A stretch of DNA of 64,000 nucleotides, taken from positions 1-64,000 of the forward strand of contig JAFXDG010000116.1 in assembly GCA_017521285.1 (NCBI GenBank), in the 5' to 3' direction. Below are positions 16,288 through 25,913 of the stretch, in pieces. Position numbers and translations under genes: made by a program. The DNA comes from Bacteroidaceae bacterium. Its GTDB lineage: Bacteria > Bacteroidota > Bacteroidia > Bacteroidales > Bacteroidaceae. Position 1 is the first letter of the stretch. Each line of letters begins with the position of its first letter. Below the pieces are notes generated by a model. The model was not told where the DNA came from. It did not search any database and saw nothing but the letters and a program-made list of their open reading frames with translations.

Positions 16288-17478
16288 TTAAGGCATCTGT
16301 TCGGGGGGTGATTGGGGGGCAGAAGCGGGCTTTTTCGACGGGCGTCGCTTCTTTCGGTGGGGGTGTGGTGATGATGCGGGTGGAGTGGGCTGTGGCTGTA
16401 GTTCCTGTTCGCTGTAATGCAGATATTGGTTGTAGTAAGCCAAAATGAGGGTGGTGAGCGGCAAGGCGATAATCATGCCCAGAATGCCGAGCAGGCTGCC
16501 CCATACGGAGAGGGACAGCAGGATGACGGCGGGGTTGAGGCCGGTAATCTTGCCCATCACTTTGGGGACGATGATAGCATCTTGTATGACTTGCACCACG
16601 CAGAAGACGACCATGGCCAACGCCAGAATTACCCAGAAGTTCTGCCCTGTGTCGGCAGCCTTCAGCAAGGCCAACAGTACGGTGGGCACCAGGGCTACCA
16701 ACTGCAGGTAGGGCACCATGTTCAGCAGGCCGATGAAGAGGCCGAAACCGATGGCCAGGGGGAAGTCTATGATAAGGAATCCGATGCTGAACAGTATGCC
16801 TACGAGAAATGCTACCAGGGCTTGTCCACGGAAATAGCGGTTCATGCTCACCTCCACGTCGTTTGCAATGGCTTGCACGAATCCCCGATGCTTGGCAGGG
16901 ACCAGTTTGCTCCATCCGTTGGCGATGGATTCATAGTCGAGCAGGATAAAGAAGATGTACAGCAGGATGATGAATGAGGCAAAGATGCCCACTACGAGGC
17001 TGATGGACTGATTGACAAGGCTCCACACCTTGGGCATGAGGCTGCGCAAGGTGTTCACCAGATTCTCTTCGGTGAAGAATTGCTGCAGATAGTGCAGGTC
17101 GATATTCTCTTTGATGAAGTTTTCTACGGTGCCGGGGATGGAGGCGTTGCGGCTGCCTTGAGCAAAATATTGCATCAGCAGGTCCTTCAGTTTGGCAAAC
17201 TCTTCTATGACCGAAGGGACGAAGAACACTCCGGCCAGTGTCAGGGCCACGATAATTGTCAGCATGGCACTCAAGATGGCCACCACACGGTTTTTCATCC
17301 TGAGCCGGTATTGGTAAAACTTGACCAGCGGATAGAGGAAGTAGGCTACCAGCCAAGCCACGAAAAAGGGCAGGAGTACACCGCTCAAGCGGTCGAGCAA
17401 CCAGAATAGGGCGACAATGACGGCTACCGTCAGGGCGCCGCGGATGAAACTGTCGAAGGTGATTTTCTTTTCCAACAT
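16288..17478 (-). CDS. AI-2E family transporter (PerM/YhhT-like)
   Basis: A 396-residue membrane protein of the AI-2E exporter superfamily, with about seven or eight hydrophobic segments and the family pattern of two N-terminal helices, a large extracellular loop, then a helix cluster. The name comes from YdgG/TqsA; the actual substrate in Bacteroidales is unknown. The C-terminus is an unusual Lys/Pro/Ser-rich tail (about residues 370-396). I chose the ATG at 17478 (MLEKKITF). The next in-frame ATG upstream, at 17517, lies before a -7 box (17504-17511) and so would not be on the transcript. Confidence 0.85.
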   Translation of the reverse strand: MLEKKITFDSFIRGALTVAVIVALFWLLDRLSGVLLPFFVAWLVAYFLYPLVKFYQYRLRMKNRVVAILSAMLTIIVALTLAGVFFVPSVIEEFAKLKDLLMQYFAQGSRNASIPGTVENFIKENIDLHYLQQFFTEENLVNTLRSLMPKVWSLVNQSISLVVGIFASFIILLYIFFILLDYESIANGWSKLVPAKHRGFVQAIANDVEVSMNRYFRGQALVAFLVGILFSIGFLIIDFPLAIGFGLFIGLLNMVPYLQLVALVPTVLLALLKAADTGQNFWVILALAMVVFCVVQVIQDAIIVPKVMGKITGLNPAVILLSLSVWGSLLGILGMIIALPLTTLILAYYNQYLHYSEQELQPQPTPPASSPHPHRKKRRPSKKPASAPQSPPEQMP

Positions 17479-17503
17479 ATTCTTTATTCTTTCAGGACGG
17501 AGG

Positions 17504-17511
17504 CAAAGGTA
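17504..17511 (-). promoter_or_regulatory. -7 box that fixes the transporter start
   Basis: TACCTTTG on the minus strand, 25 bp before the ATG at 17478. It overlaps the codons that would follow an upstream ATG, which argues against that longer start. Confidence 0.5.
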
Positions 17512-17730
17512 ATACATTTTTTGTAATTCTTCATCATGGCTGTCTATATATTATATTAATGTGTAACGTGGGATGAAGGTTGAGACGGCATGAAGGAAAT
17601 TCATGAATCTTCTCCCCATAGGGCGTTCCTTTGCCATACTTTGGGTGTTTTGTTCTTGTCTTTGGCTTACGCGTTGTGCAATAACTGTTAAAAGATGCAT
17701 CGTTTTATCTGTTTCCCACCGATTTCTTCC

Positions 17731-17738
17731 TACATTTG
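17731..17738 (+). promoter_or_regulatory. -7 box upstream of rsmI
   Basis: TACATTTG fits TAnnTTTG, 30 bp before the ATG; the -33 is weak. Confidence 0.45.
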
Positions 17739-17768
17739 CACCCGTAGTTCATAACTATTGAAATAATA

Positions 17769-18485
17769 ATGGGAAAACTGTACGTCGTACCTACTCCGGT
17801 AGGAAATATGGAGGATATGACCTTCCGCGCCATCCGCGTCTTGAAGGAGGCTGACTTGATTTTGGCTGAGGATACCCGTACTTCGAGCAAGTTGCTGAAG
17901 CATTACGAGATAAAGAATCCGATGCAGTCGCACCACAAGTTCAATGAACATCAGATGGTGGAAAGTGTTGTCAATCGCATACGGGGCGGTGCCACTGTGG
18001 CCTTGATTAGTGATGCGGGCACACCGGGTATCAGCGATCCGGGTTTTCTGGTGGTCAGGGAGTGTGTGCGTGCGGGTATCGAGGTTCAGTGTCTGCCTGG
18101 TGCTACGGCTTTTGTGCCGGCATTGGTCAGCAGTTCGTTGCCCTGTGAACGCTTCTGTTTCGAGGGTTTCCTGCCTCAGAAGAAGGGGCGCATGACCCGT
18201 CTGCTGGCTTTGCAGGCCGAGGAGCGCACGATGATTTTCTACGAGTCGCCCTACCGGTTGGTGAAGACGCTCACCCAGTTCATCGAGTACTATGGCGCGG
18301 GCAGACAGGTGGCTGTCTGTCGCGAGATTTCTAAGGTGCACGAGGAGTGTGTGCGTGGCACCCTGACCGAGGTGGTGGACCACTTCAAGAAGCACGAGCC
18401 GCGTGGTGAGATTGTCATCCTGTTGGCCGGATGCAACAACAAGGAGAATGTGGCGGACATCCCTGTCGCCGATGATGAAGAGTAA
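17769..18485 (+). CDS. rsmI: 16S rRNA (cytidine(1402)-2'-O)-methyltransferase
   Basis: A 238-residue SAM-dependent tetrapyrrole-methylase-fold enzyme. RsmI 2'-O-methylates C1402 in the decoding centre of 16S rRNA. Family motifs are the N-terminal LYVVPTPVGNMEDMT, LAEDTRTS, LISDAGTPGISDPG, CLPGATAFVPAL and FEGFLPQKKGR. Length matches the short form lacking a long C-terminal extension. It lies 27 bp upstream of the coiled-coil lipoprotein gene and is probably co-transcribed with it. Confidence 0.93.
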   Translation: MGKLYVVPTPVGNMEDMTFRAIRVLKEADLILAEDTRTSSKLLKHYEIKNPMQSHHKFNEHQMVESVVNRIRGGATVALISDAGTPGISDPGFLVVRECVRAGIEVQCLPGATAFVPALVSSSLPCERFCFEGFLPQKKGRMTRLLALQAEERTMIFYESPYRLVKTLTQFIEYYGAGRQVAVCREISKVHEECVRGTLTEVVDHFKKHEPRGEIVILLAGCNNKENVADIPVADDEE

Positions 18486-18512
18486 TAATCAACAGATATT
18501 TAAGGAACAGAT

Positions 18513-19373
18513 ATGAAAAAGTTAGTTTTGTTCGTCGCCTGTGCGGCCATGTTGACTGCTTGCGACAATTTCGGAAACAAACAGAAGAACTTGCAACAAC
18601 AGAATGATTCGTTGCAGACGGCGCTCAGCCAGAAGAATGCCGAGCTGGAAGAGTTCATGAACACGTTCAATACCATTCAGGAGGGATTCCGCCTGATAAA
18701 CGAGGCTGAAGGCCGCGTGAAGGTGGCGGGTGAAGGACCTGCTTCTACGCTTGATCAGGTAAAAGAAGATATGGCTTTCATTGCGCAGACCATGAAGCAG
18801 AACCGTGAAAAGATTGCTGAGTTGCAGAAGCAGTTGAAGGGAAGCGCTACTGCCACGGCACAGATGAAGCAGACGGTGAACAACCTGACGACACAGTTGG
18901 CCGAGAAGGCACAGCAACTGACGGCCCTGCAAGCTGAATTGGCTGCCAAGAATATCCGCATCGCTGAATTGGACGAAGTGATTGCCGGTTTGCAGACCGA
19001 TGTGGCTCTGTTGCGTGCCGACAGCATTGCCAAGGAGCGCACCATCGATGCACAGGACAAGGCGCTGAATGCCGCCTGGTTTGTCTATGGAACAAAAAAG
19101 GAACTGAAGGAACAGAAGATTCTGGACGAGAAGTTCTTGGGAAAAGATGAAGTATTGCAGAATGCCAACTTCAACAAGGACTATTTCACTCAGATTGACA
19201 TCCGTCGTGACACAGAAATCAAACTCTATAGCAAGGGTGCCAAGTTGCTGACCATCCATCCCGACGGTTCGTACAAACTGGACAAGGACGAAAAGGGACA
19301 ATATGTACTGAAGATTACCGACCCTGTACTCTTCTGGAGCGTGTCGCGCTACTTGGTTATTCAGGTGAAATAG
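18513..19373 (+). CDS. Coiled-coil lipoprotein of unknown function
   Basis: A 286-residue lipoprotein with lipobox LTAC (Cys17). Residues about 25-190 are a long coiled coil rich in Gln, Glu, Leu and Ala (for example AEKAQQLTALQAELAAKN). A compact C-terminal domain of about 90 residues follows, containing DTEIKLYSKGAKLLTIHPDG. I do not recognise a named family with certainty. It follows rsmI by 27 bp and is closed by a strong hairpin. An envelope-spacer or scaffolding role is possible but is only inference. Confidence 0.7.
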   Translation: MKKLVLFVACAAMLTACDNFGNKQKNLQQQNDSLQTALSQKNAELEEFMNTFNTIQEGFRLINEAEGRVKVAGEGPASTLDQVKEDMAFIAQTMKQNREKIAELQKQLKGSATATAQMKQTVNNLTTQLAEKAQQLTALQAELAAKNIRIAELDEVIAGLQTDVALLRADSIAKERTIDAQDKALNAAWFVYGTKKELKEQKILDEKFLGKDEVLQNANFNKDYFTQIDIRRDTEIKLYSKGAKLLTIHPDGSYKLDKDEKGQYVLKITDPVLFWSVSRYLVIQVK

Positions 19374-19388
19374 GAAATTAGACTTTTT

Positions 19389-19463
19389 AGGCGCGGATTA
19401 CGCGGATTACACGGATTTATAGCAGTTTTATAAATCATCCGTGTAATCCGCGCAATCCGCGCC
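19389..19463. terminator. Large hairpin from GCGGATTA repeats (family E)
   Basis: The arms 19389-19420 and 19431-19463 form a near-perfect stem of about 30 bp made of GCGGATTACGCGGATT-type units, between two convergent genes. A fragment of the same text occurs at 47757-47786. It probably terminates both genes. Confidence 0.8.
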
Positions 19464-19494
19464 TGACATATATGACATAGACACTCTACACCTT

Positions 19495-20304
19495 TCATCT
19501 GTAATCATTCTCAATTCCGTCGGCAATCCAGCGGGCCAGGGCCTGACGGTTGTTGGGGATGACAAGGCGTTTCTGATCCTGTTTGTTGCGGATGTTGCCC
19601 AGTTCCAGAAATACTCCCACGGGTGAGGTGTTGCGCAGCACATACAGGTTACGTCCGCTCACGGTGCCAGTGAATCCGCGTCCCGGCTGATGCTTCTTGT
19701 ATTTGGCGGCAAAGGTCTGTTTCAGGTTGTCGGCCAGCCGTTTGCCATTCTTACTTCCCGGCGCATGGTAGAAATAGACATCCGTCTGTTTGCTTTCGCT
19801 GCGGCTGTCCACATGGATGAAGATGGCCCGTTTGTATTTTCCCTTGTCTTTGCGGTACAGTTCGTTTATCTTAGCCGCCCGTTGGTGCAGGCGTTCTGTC
19901 TGTTTCAGGGGGATGGCCTTTCCCATGCATGTCTCCCGCTTGCTTCCTGCCAAGATACGGTCTTCGCGTATGCCGTCCTTCTTGTCCTGGATGATGATGT
20001 GCACCTTGGCTCCCCGCATCATCAGTTCGCGTGCCAATCGCAGGATGATGTCGTAGGCATATTCGTCTTCGTACAGCGGTCGTCCCTGATACAATCCCAT
20101 GGCTCCGGGGTCGGGACCGCCATGTCCGCCTACCAGATAGAAAGTGGCTCCGGCCAAGTTTTTTGAGGCTACCGTATAGGTTGCCAGTTTTTTGCCGAAG
20201 AGCGGTTCTTTGCCCGTTTGTCCCATGGCACTCATAGTCCACAGGGCGAGCATTGTTCCACAGATTATTTTCAGATATACAGAGCGGATGGATATGTTTT
20301 GCAT
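19495..20304 (-). CDS. N-acetylmuramoyl-L-alanine amidase
   Basis: A 269-residue exported zinc amidase of the Amidase_3 type, cutting the bond between N-acetylmuramic acid and L-Ala in peptidoglycan. The signal peptide ends near SAMGQ. Zinc-site motifs are GGHGGPDPGA, a Glu in YEDEYAYDI and FIHVDS. The catalytic Glu lies in FLELGNIRN. I chose the ATG at 20304. The ATG 15 bp upstream overlaps the -7 box TATCTTTG at 20309-20316. That leaves only 4 nt between the -7 box and the start, so the mRNA may be leaderless. Confidence 0.88.
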   Translation of the reverse strand: MQNISIRSVYLKIICGTMLALWTMSAMGQTGKEPLFGKKLATYTVASKNLAGATFYLVGGHGGPDPGAMGLYQGRPLYEDEYAYDIILRLARELMMRGAKVHIIIQDKKDGIREDRILAGSKRETCMGKAIPLKQTERLHQRAAKINELYRKDKGKYKRAIFIHVDSRSESKQTDVYFYHAPGSKNGKRLADNLKQTFAAKYKKHQPGRGFTGTVSGRNLYVLRNTSPVGVFLELGNIRNKQDQKRLVIPNNRQALARWIADGIENDYR

Positions 20305-20308
20305 GTGG

Positions 20309-20340
20309 CAAAGATACATCTATCAGTCTAATAATCCAAA
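20309..20340 (-). promoter_or_regulatory. Promoter of the amidase gene, abutting the start codon
   Basis: On the minus strand: TTTG (20337-20340), 20 bp, then TATCTTTG (20309-20316), followed by CCAC and the ATG. A start site about 4-7 nt after the box would fall at or near the ATG. Confidence 0.65.
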
Positions 20341-20376
20341 AAATATGGATATTTTTCGGGAGAAGGGGGAGAATAG

Positions 20377-20408
20377 TTTGCAGAATCCCTCAGTTTGCCG
20401 TATTTTTG
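20377..20408 (+). promoter_or_regulatory. Promoter of ychF
   Basis: TTTG (20377-20380), 20 bp, then TATTTTTG (20401-20408). It rules out in-frame ATG codons before it and fixes the ychF start at 20461. Confidence 0.75.
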
Positions 20409-20460
20409 CACGATAATTGAGTTACATATAATAAGGTATAAAAGAAAACCGTATAAAACT

Positions 20461-21564
20461 ATGGCATTAAAAGCAGGTATTGTAGGCCTCCCCAATGTGG
20501 GAAAATCTACACTTTTCAACTGTCTGTCCAGCGCCAAGGCGCAGAGTGCAAACTACCCCTTCTGCACCATTGATGCACAACAGGGACAGATTTCAGTACC
20601 CGACGAACGACTGAACAAGCTGGCCGAGCTGGTACATCCGGGACGTATTGTGCCCGCCACATGCGACATTGTGGATATTGCCGGACTGGTGAAAGGCGCC
20701 AGTCAGGGCGAGGGATTGGGTAACCAGTTCTTGGGAAACATACGCGAGACGGATGCCATCATCCATGTGCTCCGCTGCTTCGATAACGACAACATTGTAC
20801 ACGTAGATGGTTCGGTAAATCCTGTGCGCGACAAGGAAATCATTGATGCCGAACTGCAGCTGAAAGATTTGGAGACGGTGGAAAACCGCATCAAACGTGT
20901 AGAAAAACAGGCCAAAGTGGGCGGCGACAAGCAGGCAAAGATTGAATACGATGTGTTGCTGCGCTATCGCGATGCGCTGTTGCAGGGAAAGTCGGCCCGC
21001 ACCGTCACTTTCGAGACGGAAGATGAAGAGACTGCAGCCAAGAATCTGTTCCTCCTTACAACGAAACCGGTGCTCTACGTCTGCAACGTGGACGACACCA
21101 GTGCCGCAAACGGCAATCCCTACGTGGAAGCTGTGCGCGAGGCCATCAAGGACGAAGAGGCCGAATTGCTCATCATCAGTGCACAGACCGAAGCCGACAT
21201 TGCCGAGTTGGAGAGTTACGAAGAGAAGCAGATGTTCCTGGAGGATATGGGATTGAAGGAGTCTGGTTGTGACCGCCTCATTAAGGCCATCTACAAACTG
21301 TTGAATCTGGAAACTTTCATCACCGCCGGTGAAATGGAGGTGAAGGCCTGGACTTACCGCAAAGGATGGAAGGCTCCCCAGTGTGCGGGTGTCATCCACA
21401 CTGATTTTGAGAAGGGCTTCATCCGTGCCGAGGTCATCAAGTACGACGACTATATCAAGTACGGTTCCGAAGCAGCTGTCAAGGAAGCCGGCAAGATGGG
21501 CGTAGAAGGTAAGGAATATGTGGTGCAGGACGGCGACATCATGCACTTCCGGTTTAATGTATAA
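20461..21564 (+). CDS. ychF: Redox-regulated ATPase YchF (OBG-type)
   Basis: A 367-residue Obg-family P-loop protein that prefers ATP over GTP and interacts with ribosomes. Motifs are the P-loop GLPNVGKST (residues 9-17), the G3 region DIAGLVKGASQGEGLGNQFL, NVDD as the G4-like site, and the C-terminal TGS-like domain (ETFITAGEMEVKAWT...VVQDGDIMHFRF). Length matches the family when the ATG at 20461 is used. It has its own promoter and is separated from lgt by a foldback repeat. Confidence 0.95.
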   Translation: MALKAGIVGLPNVGKSTLFNCLSSAKAQSANYPFCTIDAQQGQISVPDERLNKLAELVHPGRIVPATCDIVDIAGLVKGASQGEGLGNQFLGNIRETDAIIHVLRCFDNDNIVHVDGSVNPVRDKEIIDAELQLKDLETVENRIKRVEKQAKVGGDKQAKIEYDVLLRYRDALLQGKSARTVTFETEDEETAAKNLFLLTTKPVLYVCNVDDTSAANGNPYVEAVREAIKDEEAELLIISAQTEADIAELESYEEKQMFLEDMGLKESGCDRLIKAIYKLLNLETFITAGEMEVKAWTYRKGWKAPQCAGVIHTDFEKGFIRAEVIKYDDYIKYGSEAAVKEAGKMGVEGKEYVVQDGDIMHFRFNV

Positions 21565-21573
21565 ATAAGAGAA

Positions 21574-21680
21574 GGAGTTCGGGAGTTGCAGGAGTTCAGG
21601 AGTACAGACGATAGTTTCGACTATACTTTGCATCGTGTACAAGACTATTGTCTGAACTCCTGTACTCCTGAACTCCTGAG
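21574..21680. repeat. Foldback repeat, family C (GGAGTTCAGGAGT)
   Basis: The left arm (21574-21617) has GGAGTT/CAGGAGTA units ending in CAGACGATAGT. The right arm (21643-21680) starts ACTATTGTCTG and continues AACTCCTGTACTCCTG. It fills most of the gap between ychF and lgt. Confidence 0.65.
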
Positions 21681-21738
21681 CGAAGCGAAAACTCCTAATT
21701 ACCTAAATTTCTAAACTCCTATAAATTCTCAAAAAAAT

Positions 21739-22563
21739 ATGTTTTCAGCCATAACTTGGAACCCTTCGTTGGAGTTGTTCAGCATCGGCAATTTCCCGTT
21801 GCGTTATTATTCCCTTTGTTGGATTGTTGGTCTGGTGTTGGCTTATCTGGTCGTACACCGTCTTTATAAGGACCAGCGCATACCCGAAGAGAAGTTCGAC
21901 CCCTTGGCATTCTATTGTTTCTTCGGCATCCTTATCGGTGCGCGATTGGGGCATTGCCTGTTCTATGAACCGGCATTCTACTTGAGTCATCCCATTGAAA
22001 TGTTGCTGCCCATTCGTGAAACTGCCAGTGGATGGAAGATGGTAGGTTATCAGGGACTTGCCAGCCATGGCGGTACATTGGGGTTGATGATAGCCCTGTG
22101 GCTGTATGTGCGTAAGACAAAAGTGAACATCCTGCGTGTGTTGGACAACATTGCCATCGCCACACCCATCACAGCGTGTATGATACGCTTGGGAAACCTG
22201 ATGAACAGCGAGATTGTGGGCAAGGCCACCGACCTGCCTTGGGGATTCATCTTTGTAAAGAATGGTGAAGACTTTGCCCGCCATCCGGCACAGTTGTACG
22301 AGGCTGTCGCATACTTGATTATATTCATCGTAGGTTGGATGATTTACAAGAAGCGTCCTGCCCGCGTCGGCACCGGATTCTTCTTCGGATACTGTTTGGC
22401 CACCATCTTCACCTTCCGCTTCTTTGTAGAGTTCTGCAAGGAGGTGCAGGTCGATTTCGAGGAAAGCATGATGCTCGACATGGGGCAGTGGTTGAGCATT
22501 CCTTTCATGATATTGGGCATTGCCTGCATGGTCGGAGGAAAGTGGCTCCGCCGGTGGCAATGA
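21739..22563 (+). CDS. lgt: Prolipoprotein diacylglyceryl transferase
   Basis: A 274-residue inner-membrane enzyme that moves diacylglycerol from phosphatidylglycerol to the lipobox Cys, the first step of lipoprotein maturation. Family motifs are [17 protein letters not shown], the signature [14 protein letters not shown] and [12 protein letters not shown]. About seven membrane segments are visible. It is directly relevant to the many lipoproteins in this window. A repeat precedes it; no clean promoter is seen. Confidence 0.95.
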   Translation: MFSAITWNPSLELFSIGNFPLRYYSLCWIVGLVLAYLVVHRLYKDQRIPEEKFDPLAFYCFFGILIGARLGHCLFYEPAFYLSHPIEMLLPIRETASGWKMVGYQGLASHGGTLGLMIALWLYVRKTKVNILRVLDNIAIATPITACMIRLGNLMNSEIVGKATDLPWGFIFVKNGEDFARHPAQLYEAVAYLIIFIVGWMIYKKRPARVGTGFFFGYCLATIFTFRFFVEFCKEVQVDFEESMMLDMGQWLSIPFMILGIACMVGGKWLRRWQ

Positions 22564-22616
22564 ATAATGGCTATCGCCAATCGCATGACTAATACCTAAA
22601 AATAACTTTAAAAGCT

Positions 22617-25600
22617 ATGAAAATACTGAAGTCTTTTTCTTTGATGCTTCTTGCAGCATCATTGTCGGCCGGTGCACAGAAAGTGCCGGCTGAGTGGAAC
22701 ACACCCGGAGCTGGCAATCCGTTGTTGCCCGGTTACTTTGCCGACCCTACCATCAAGAAGTTCGGTGATACGTATTACATCTATGCCACCACCGATGGTA
22801 CGGGAAATGGTTATGGTCCCGCACAAGTGTGGATGTCTAAGGACTTTGTCAATTGGCGCAATGTCACCATGAACTGGCCCACCACCGAAGTGGTGTGGGC
22901 ACCCGATGTGGTACAACAGCCCGACGGCACGTATCGCTACTACTACTGTACACCGTGTGTGATATATGTAGGCGAAAGCGACCAGCCTACCGGTCCGTGG
23001 AAAAACCGGTTGGGAGCACCCGATGCTGTTCTGGTGGAAGACCGCTTTGTACACAATGCCATCACCCTCGACCCGCAACTCTTTGTTGACGACGACGGTT
23101 CGGAGTATCTCTACTTCGGAACTTGGGGCATTTATGAAAACTTTGGTTGTGGTGTGGCCAAGTTGGCTCCCGATGGCAAATCGTTTACTGACAAGAAGTT
23201 GATTCTCAATACCGAAATCAAGGATTTCTTCGAAGCACCCTTTGTGTTCAAGAAGGACGGAATCTATTACTTCACCTATTCATCCGGTTCGTGCCACGAC
23301 CATACCTATCGTGTGCAGTACGCCATCAGCAAGGAAGGCCCTATGGGACCGTATGAATACAAGGGCTGTATCCTTGAAACCAATGCCGACGGCACCATCC
23401 ATGGCCCCGGTCACCACTCGGTGCTCATCGATGGGGATGACTACTACATCGTATATCACCGCCACAACAATCCTCACTCCATCCACGGATTCCACCGTCA
23501 GATCTGTATCGACAAGATGGAGTTCGATGCCGATGGCAACATCCGCAAGGTTGTCCCCACTCACGACGGCCTTATCCCCCAGTCGTTTGTCAAGCAAGCC
23601 AAGAAGAACCATATCGACAACCTGGCTTTCGGAGCCAAAGTGACAGCTTCTTCCTATTACGATGAATGGTTCAAGCCCGAGTATGCCACCGACGACAACA
23701 ATGCCACCCTCTGGCGTGCCCGTAACTGTCATGGCAACGAATGGATTACCATCGACCTGGGCGAGAACAAGAAGTTCAACCAGGTGTGGACACAGTTTGA
23801 ATACACCACCTTCTTCTATCAGTACAAGATTGAGACCTCTGTTGACGGTGCCAACTGGACTCTCTATGCTGACAAGACAAAGAATACCCAGCAAGGCTCG
23901 CCCATGATTGACCAGGGCGAATGCAAAGCCAGATACATCCGCATCACCGTGACCGATACGCAGAAGAACGGTCACTTCCCTGCCATCTGGAACGTGAAAG
24001 TCTATCAGGCTACCAAGCGCAAGAATCCCATGGCCTTGTTGCCCGAAGTGAAGATTGATGAAGAGGCACTGCTTGCCGGTTATCCCTGGATTCATCAGAA
24101 GGATGTGGAAACAGAGGAACATCAGAAGACTGGTGAAAAAGGCAACTGCATCATCGATATCAACGCTGCTGACTATGCTACAGGCAAGCCCGTATCCCTT
24201 GCAGAGATAAAGAACCGTCCGGGTGGAAGTTTCAAGGGCGACAAAAAGGTGGTTGTCGAGGTCAAGAAGGGAAAATATGCCTTCTACTTCAACGGGCAAC
24301 AGTCTCTGAGAAGCAACTTCAGCCTGCCCAAGACGATGACCTACAATGCGCCTTATACCCTTGTGGCTTGGACCTTGAATCCCGAAGTGGGCAATATCGA
24401 GACTGTGGCAGAGTTTACCGAACGTCGCAACGACCTTGCCACCATCGAGTTCCGTCAGGGACGCGACCGCAGCAACGGGCTTGTGGCCCACAACGCTTCG
24501 TTCGAGAACTCGGGTGCTCCCAAGGAATGTGTTTCGGGCGAAGGCGAATGGCAACACTGGGTTGTCACCTTCGATGGTTACAACGAACGGGTTTATCTCA
24601 ATGGAAAACAGATTATTGAGAAGAACATGTTCCTCATGATACGCCCCGAAGGAAATATCACCCTCGGCGCCTCCATGGACGGTGGCAACAAGTTCAGCGG
24701 TTATCTCCATTCGCTGCAGTTCTATGACAAGAGTTTTACTGAATCCGATGTACAGGCCGCCTATGCAGCACCTTCTGATACGAAGGATGTGATGAAGTTT
24801 GATGGTGAATTGGCGGTCAGTGCCCGCATCCTTTCTCCCAATCTTGTCAGTCTGGCCGTAGTGGATGCCGAAGGCCAACAGGTAGAGTCAGGGTTGCTGT
24901 CCTACAAGTATGCCGTTGTTCCCTCCGGCACAGCTGTTGCCTCTGTTGATTGGAGCCGTGTCAAGGCTTCCAACACCTCATCGCTCATTCTCTCTACCGA
25001 CGGTCAGGCCGCTCAGACATGCCTTGTGCAAGTGTCTGATGACAGCGGCAATTTCCGCCGTACCCTCTCTGTTGACATTCAGGTCAGTGCCAATCTGTTT
25101 ACCCATTTTGGAGACCAGGCCGGACAGGTGCGCGACTATGTGAAGGATAAAGGCCAATGGGATGGCATTATCGCCAACCCGTCTCCCGATTGCCAGATTG
25201 CGGCCCGTGCCGACAATGGTGTGATTACCTTGGCTTCGGCAAACACCAACCTGAACAACCGTTCGGACGACAATGGTGTCATTCTCTACAAGGAAGTGAC
25301 CGGTGATTTCCTCATGCAGGCCAAGGTTACGGCCGTTGATGGGCAAGAGAAGCGCAGCACACCGGCATACAACGAAGGCGGTATCCTGGTTCTGGACGAC
25401 AATAGCGCCCGTGGACAGGAGATTGTCCACCTCGGTGTATTCCCCAGTTACAACTGTGGTAATATGCTTACCCACGTCGGTCGGGGTCGTCCCCAGTTCC
25501 CCCGTGGCAACGGATGGGACTACGATCCCTATCTGCAGATTGAACGCACCGGCGATACCTTCCACATCCGCACCAGTGCCGATGGCAGTTCGTGGACAGA

Positions 25601-25730
25601 GATGCCCGGTTCGCCCATCCATGCTCCGCACCTGAAGGGCAAGTCACTGAAGGTAGGACTTTACCATACGACCTATTCCAATAACAGGTCGTGGGTGTCG
25701 TTCGACGATTTCAATTTGTGGAAGAGATAA
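22617..25730 (+). CDS. Multidomain GH43-family glycosidase with carbohydrate-binding modules
   Basis: A 1037-residue exported protein with a signal peptide at residues 1-20. The GH43 five-bladed propeller spans about 30-335 with the expected residues: base Asp43 (FADPTI), pKa modulator Asp152 (TLDPQLF) and acid Glu206 (FEAPFVF). A discoidin/F5-8C-type module (CBM32-like) follows at about 340-475. A LamG/concanavalin-like domain comes next (about 560-750), and a DUF1349-like beta-sandwich closes it (about 850-1037). GH43 enzymes act on arabinose- or xylose-containing glycans, which fits the GH127/146 enzyme 18 kb away. No SusC/D pair is adjacent. It begins 53 bp after lgt. Confidence 0.85.
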   Translation: MKILKSFSLMLLAASLSAGAQKVPAEWNTPGAGNPLLPGYFADPTIKKFGDTYYIYATTDGTGNGYGPAQVWMSKDFVNWRNVTMNWPTTEVVWAPDVVQQPDGTYRYYYCTPCVIYVGESDQPTGPWKNRLGAPDAVLVEDRFVHNAITLDPQLFVDDDGSEYLYFGTWGIYENFGCGVAKLAPDGKSFTDKKLILNTEIKDFFEAPFVFKKDGIYYFTYSSGSCHDHTYRVQYAISKEGPMGPYEYKGCILETNADGTIHGPGHHSVLIDGDDYYIVYHRHNNPHSIHGFHRQICIDKMEFDADGNIRKVVPTHDGLIPQSFVKQAKKNHIDNLAFGAKVTASSYYDEWFKPEYATDDNNATLWRARNCHGNEWITIDLGENKKFNQVWTQFEYTTFFYQYKIETSVDGANWTLYADKTKNTQQGSPMIDQGECKARYIRITVTDTQKNGHFPAIWNVKVYQATKRKNPMALLPEVKIDEEALLAGYPWIHQKDVETEEHQKTGEKGNCIIDINAADYATGKPVSLAEIKNRPGGSFKGDKKVVVEVKKGKYAFYFNGQQSLRSNFSLPKTMTYNAPYTLVAWTLNPEVGNIETVAEFTERRNDLATIEFRQGRDRSNGLVAHNASFENSGAPKECVSGEGEWQHWVVTFDGYNERVYLNGKQIIEKNMFLMIRPEGNITLGASMDGGNKFSGYLHSLQFYDKSFTESDVQAAYAAPSDTKDVMKFDGELAVSARILSPNLVSLAVVDAEGQQVESGLLSYKYAVVPSGTAVASVDWSRVKASNTSSLILSTDGQAAQTCLVQVSDDSGNFRRTLSVDIQVSANLFTHFGDQAGQVRDYVKDKGQWDGIIANPSPDCQIAARADNGVITLASANTNLNNRSDDNGVILYKEVTGDFLMQAKVTAVDGQEKRSTPAYNEGGILVLDDNSARGQEIVHLGVFPSYNCGNMLTHVGRGRPQFPRGNGWDYDPYLQIERTGDTFHIRTSADGSSWTEMPGSPIHAPHLKGKSLKVGLYHTTYSNNRSWVSFDDFNLWKR

Positions 25731-25913
25731 GAGAATGCAACGATGAGGCCGTAAGAATGCATTCTTCCGTCGATAAGATTGCATTCTTCTGAACAATTGA
25801 CTCCGCTTGTCTGCCGTATTTGTCCGGTAAGCAAGCGGAGTTAATTGTAATCAAGAGCGGGGGAGTCTCAGTTACTCCGAACCTTGAACTTGGAACCTGA
25901 ACCTTGAAACCTG

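Noticed and set aside
23280..24878. 532-codon minus-strand frame opposite the GH43 gene
   Set aside because: Antisense shadow; the sense strand carries the GH43 and binding-module motifs.
2145..25730. Polysaccharide utilisation locus linking the GH127/146 and GH43 genes
   Set aside because: The two genes are 18 kb apart with housekeeping genes between, and no SusC/SusD pair or regulator is present.
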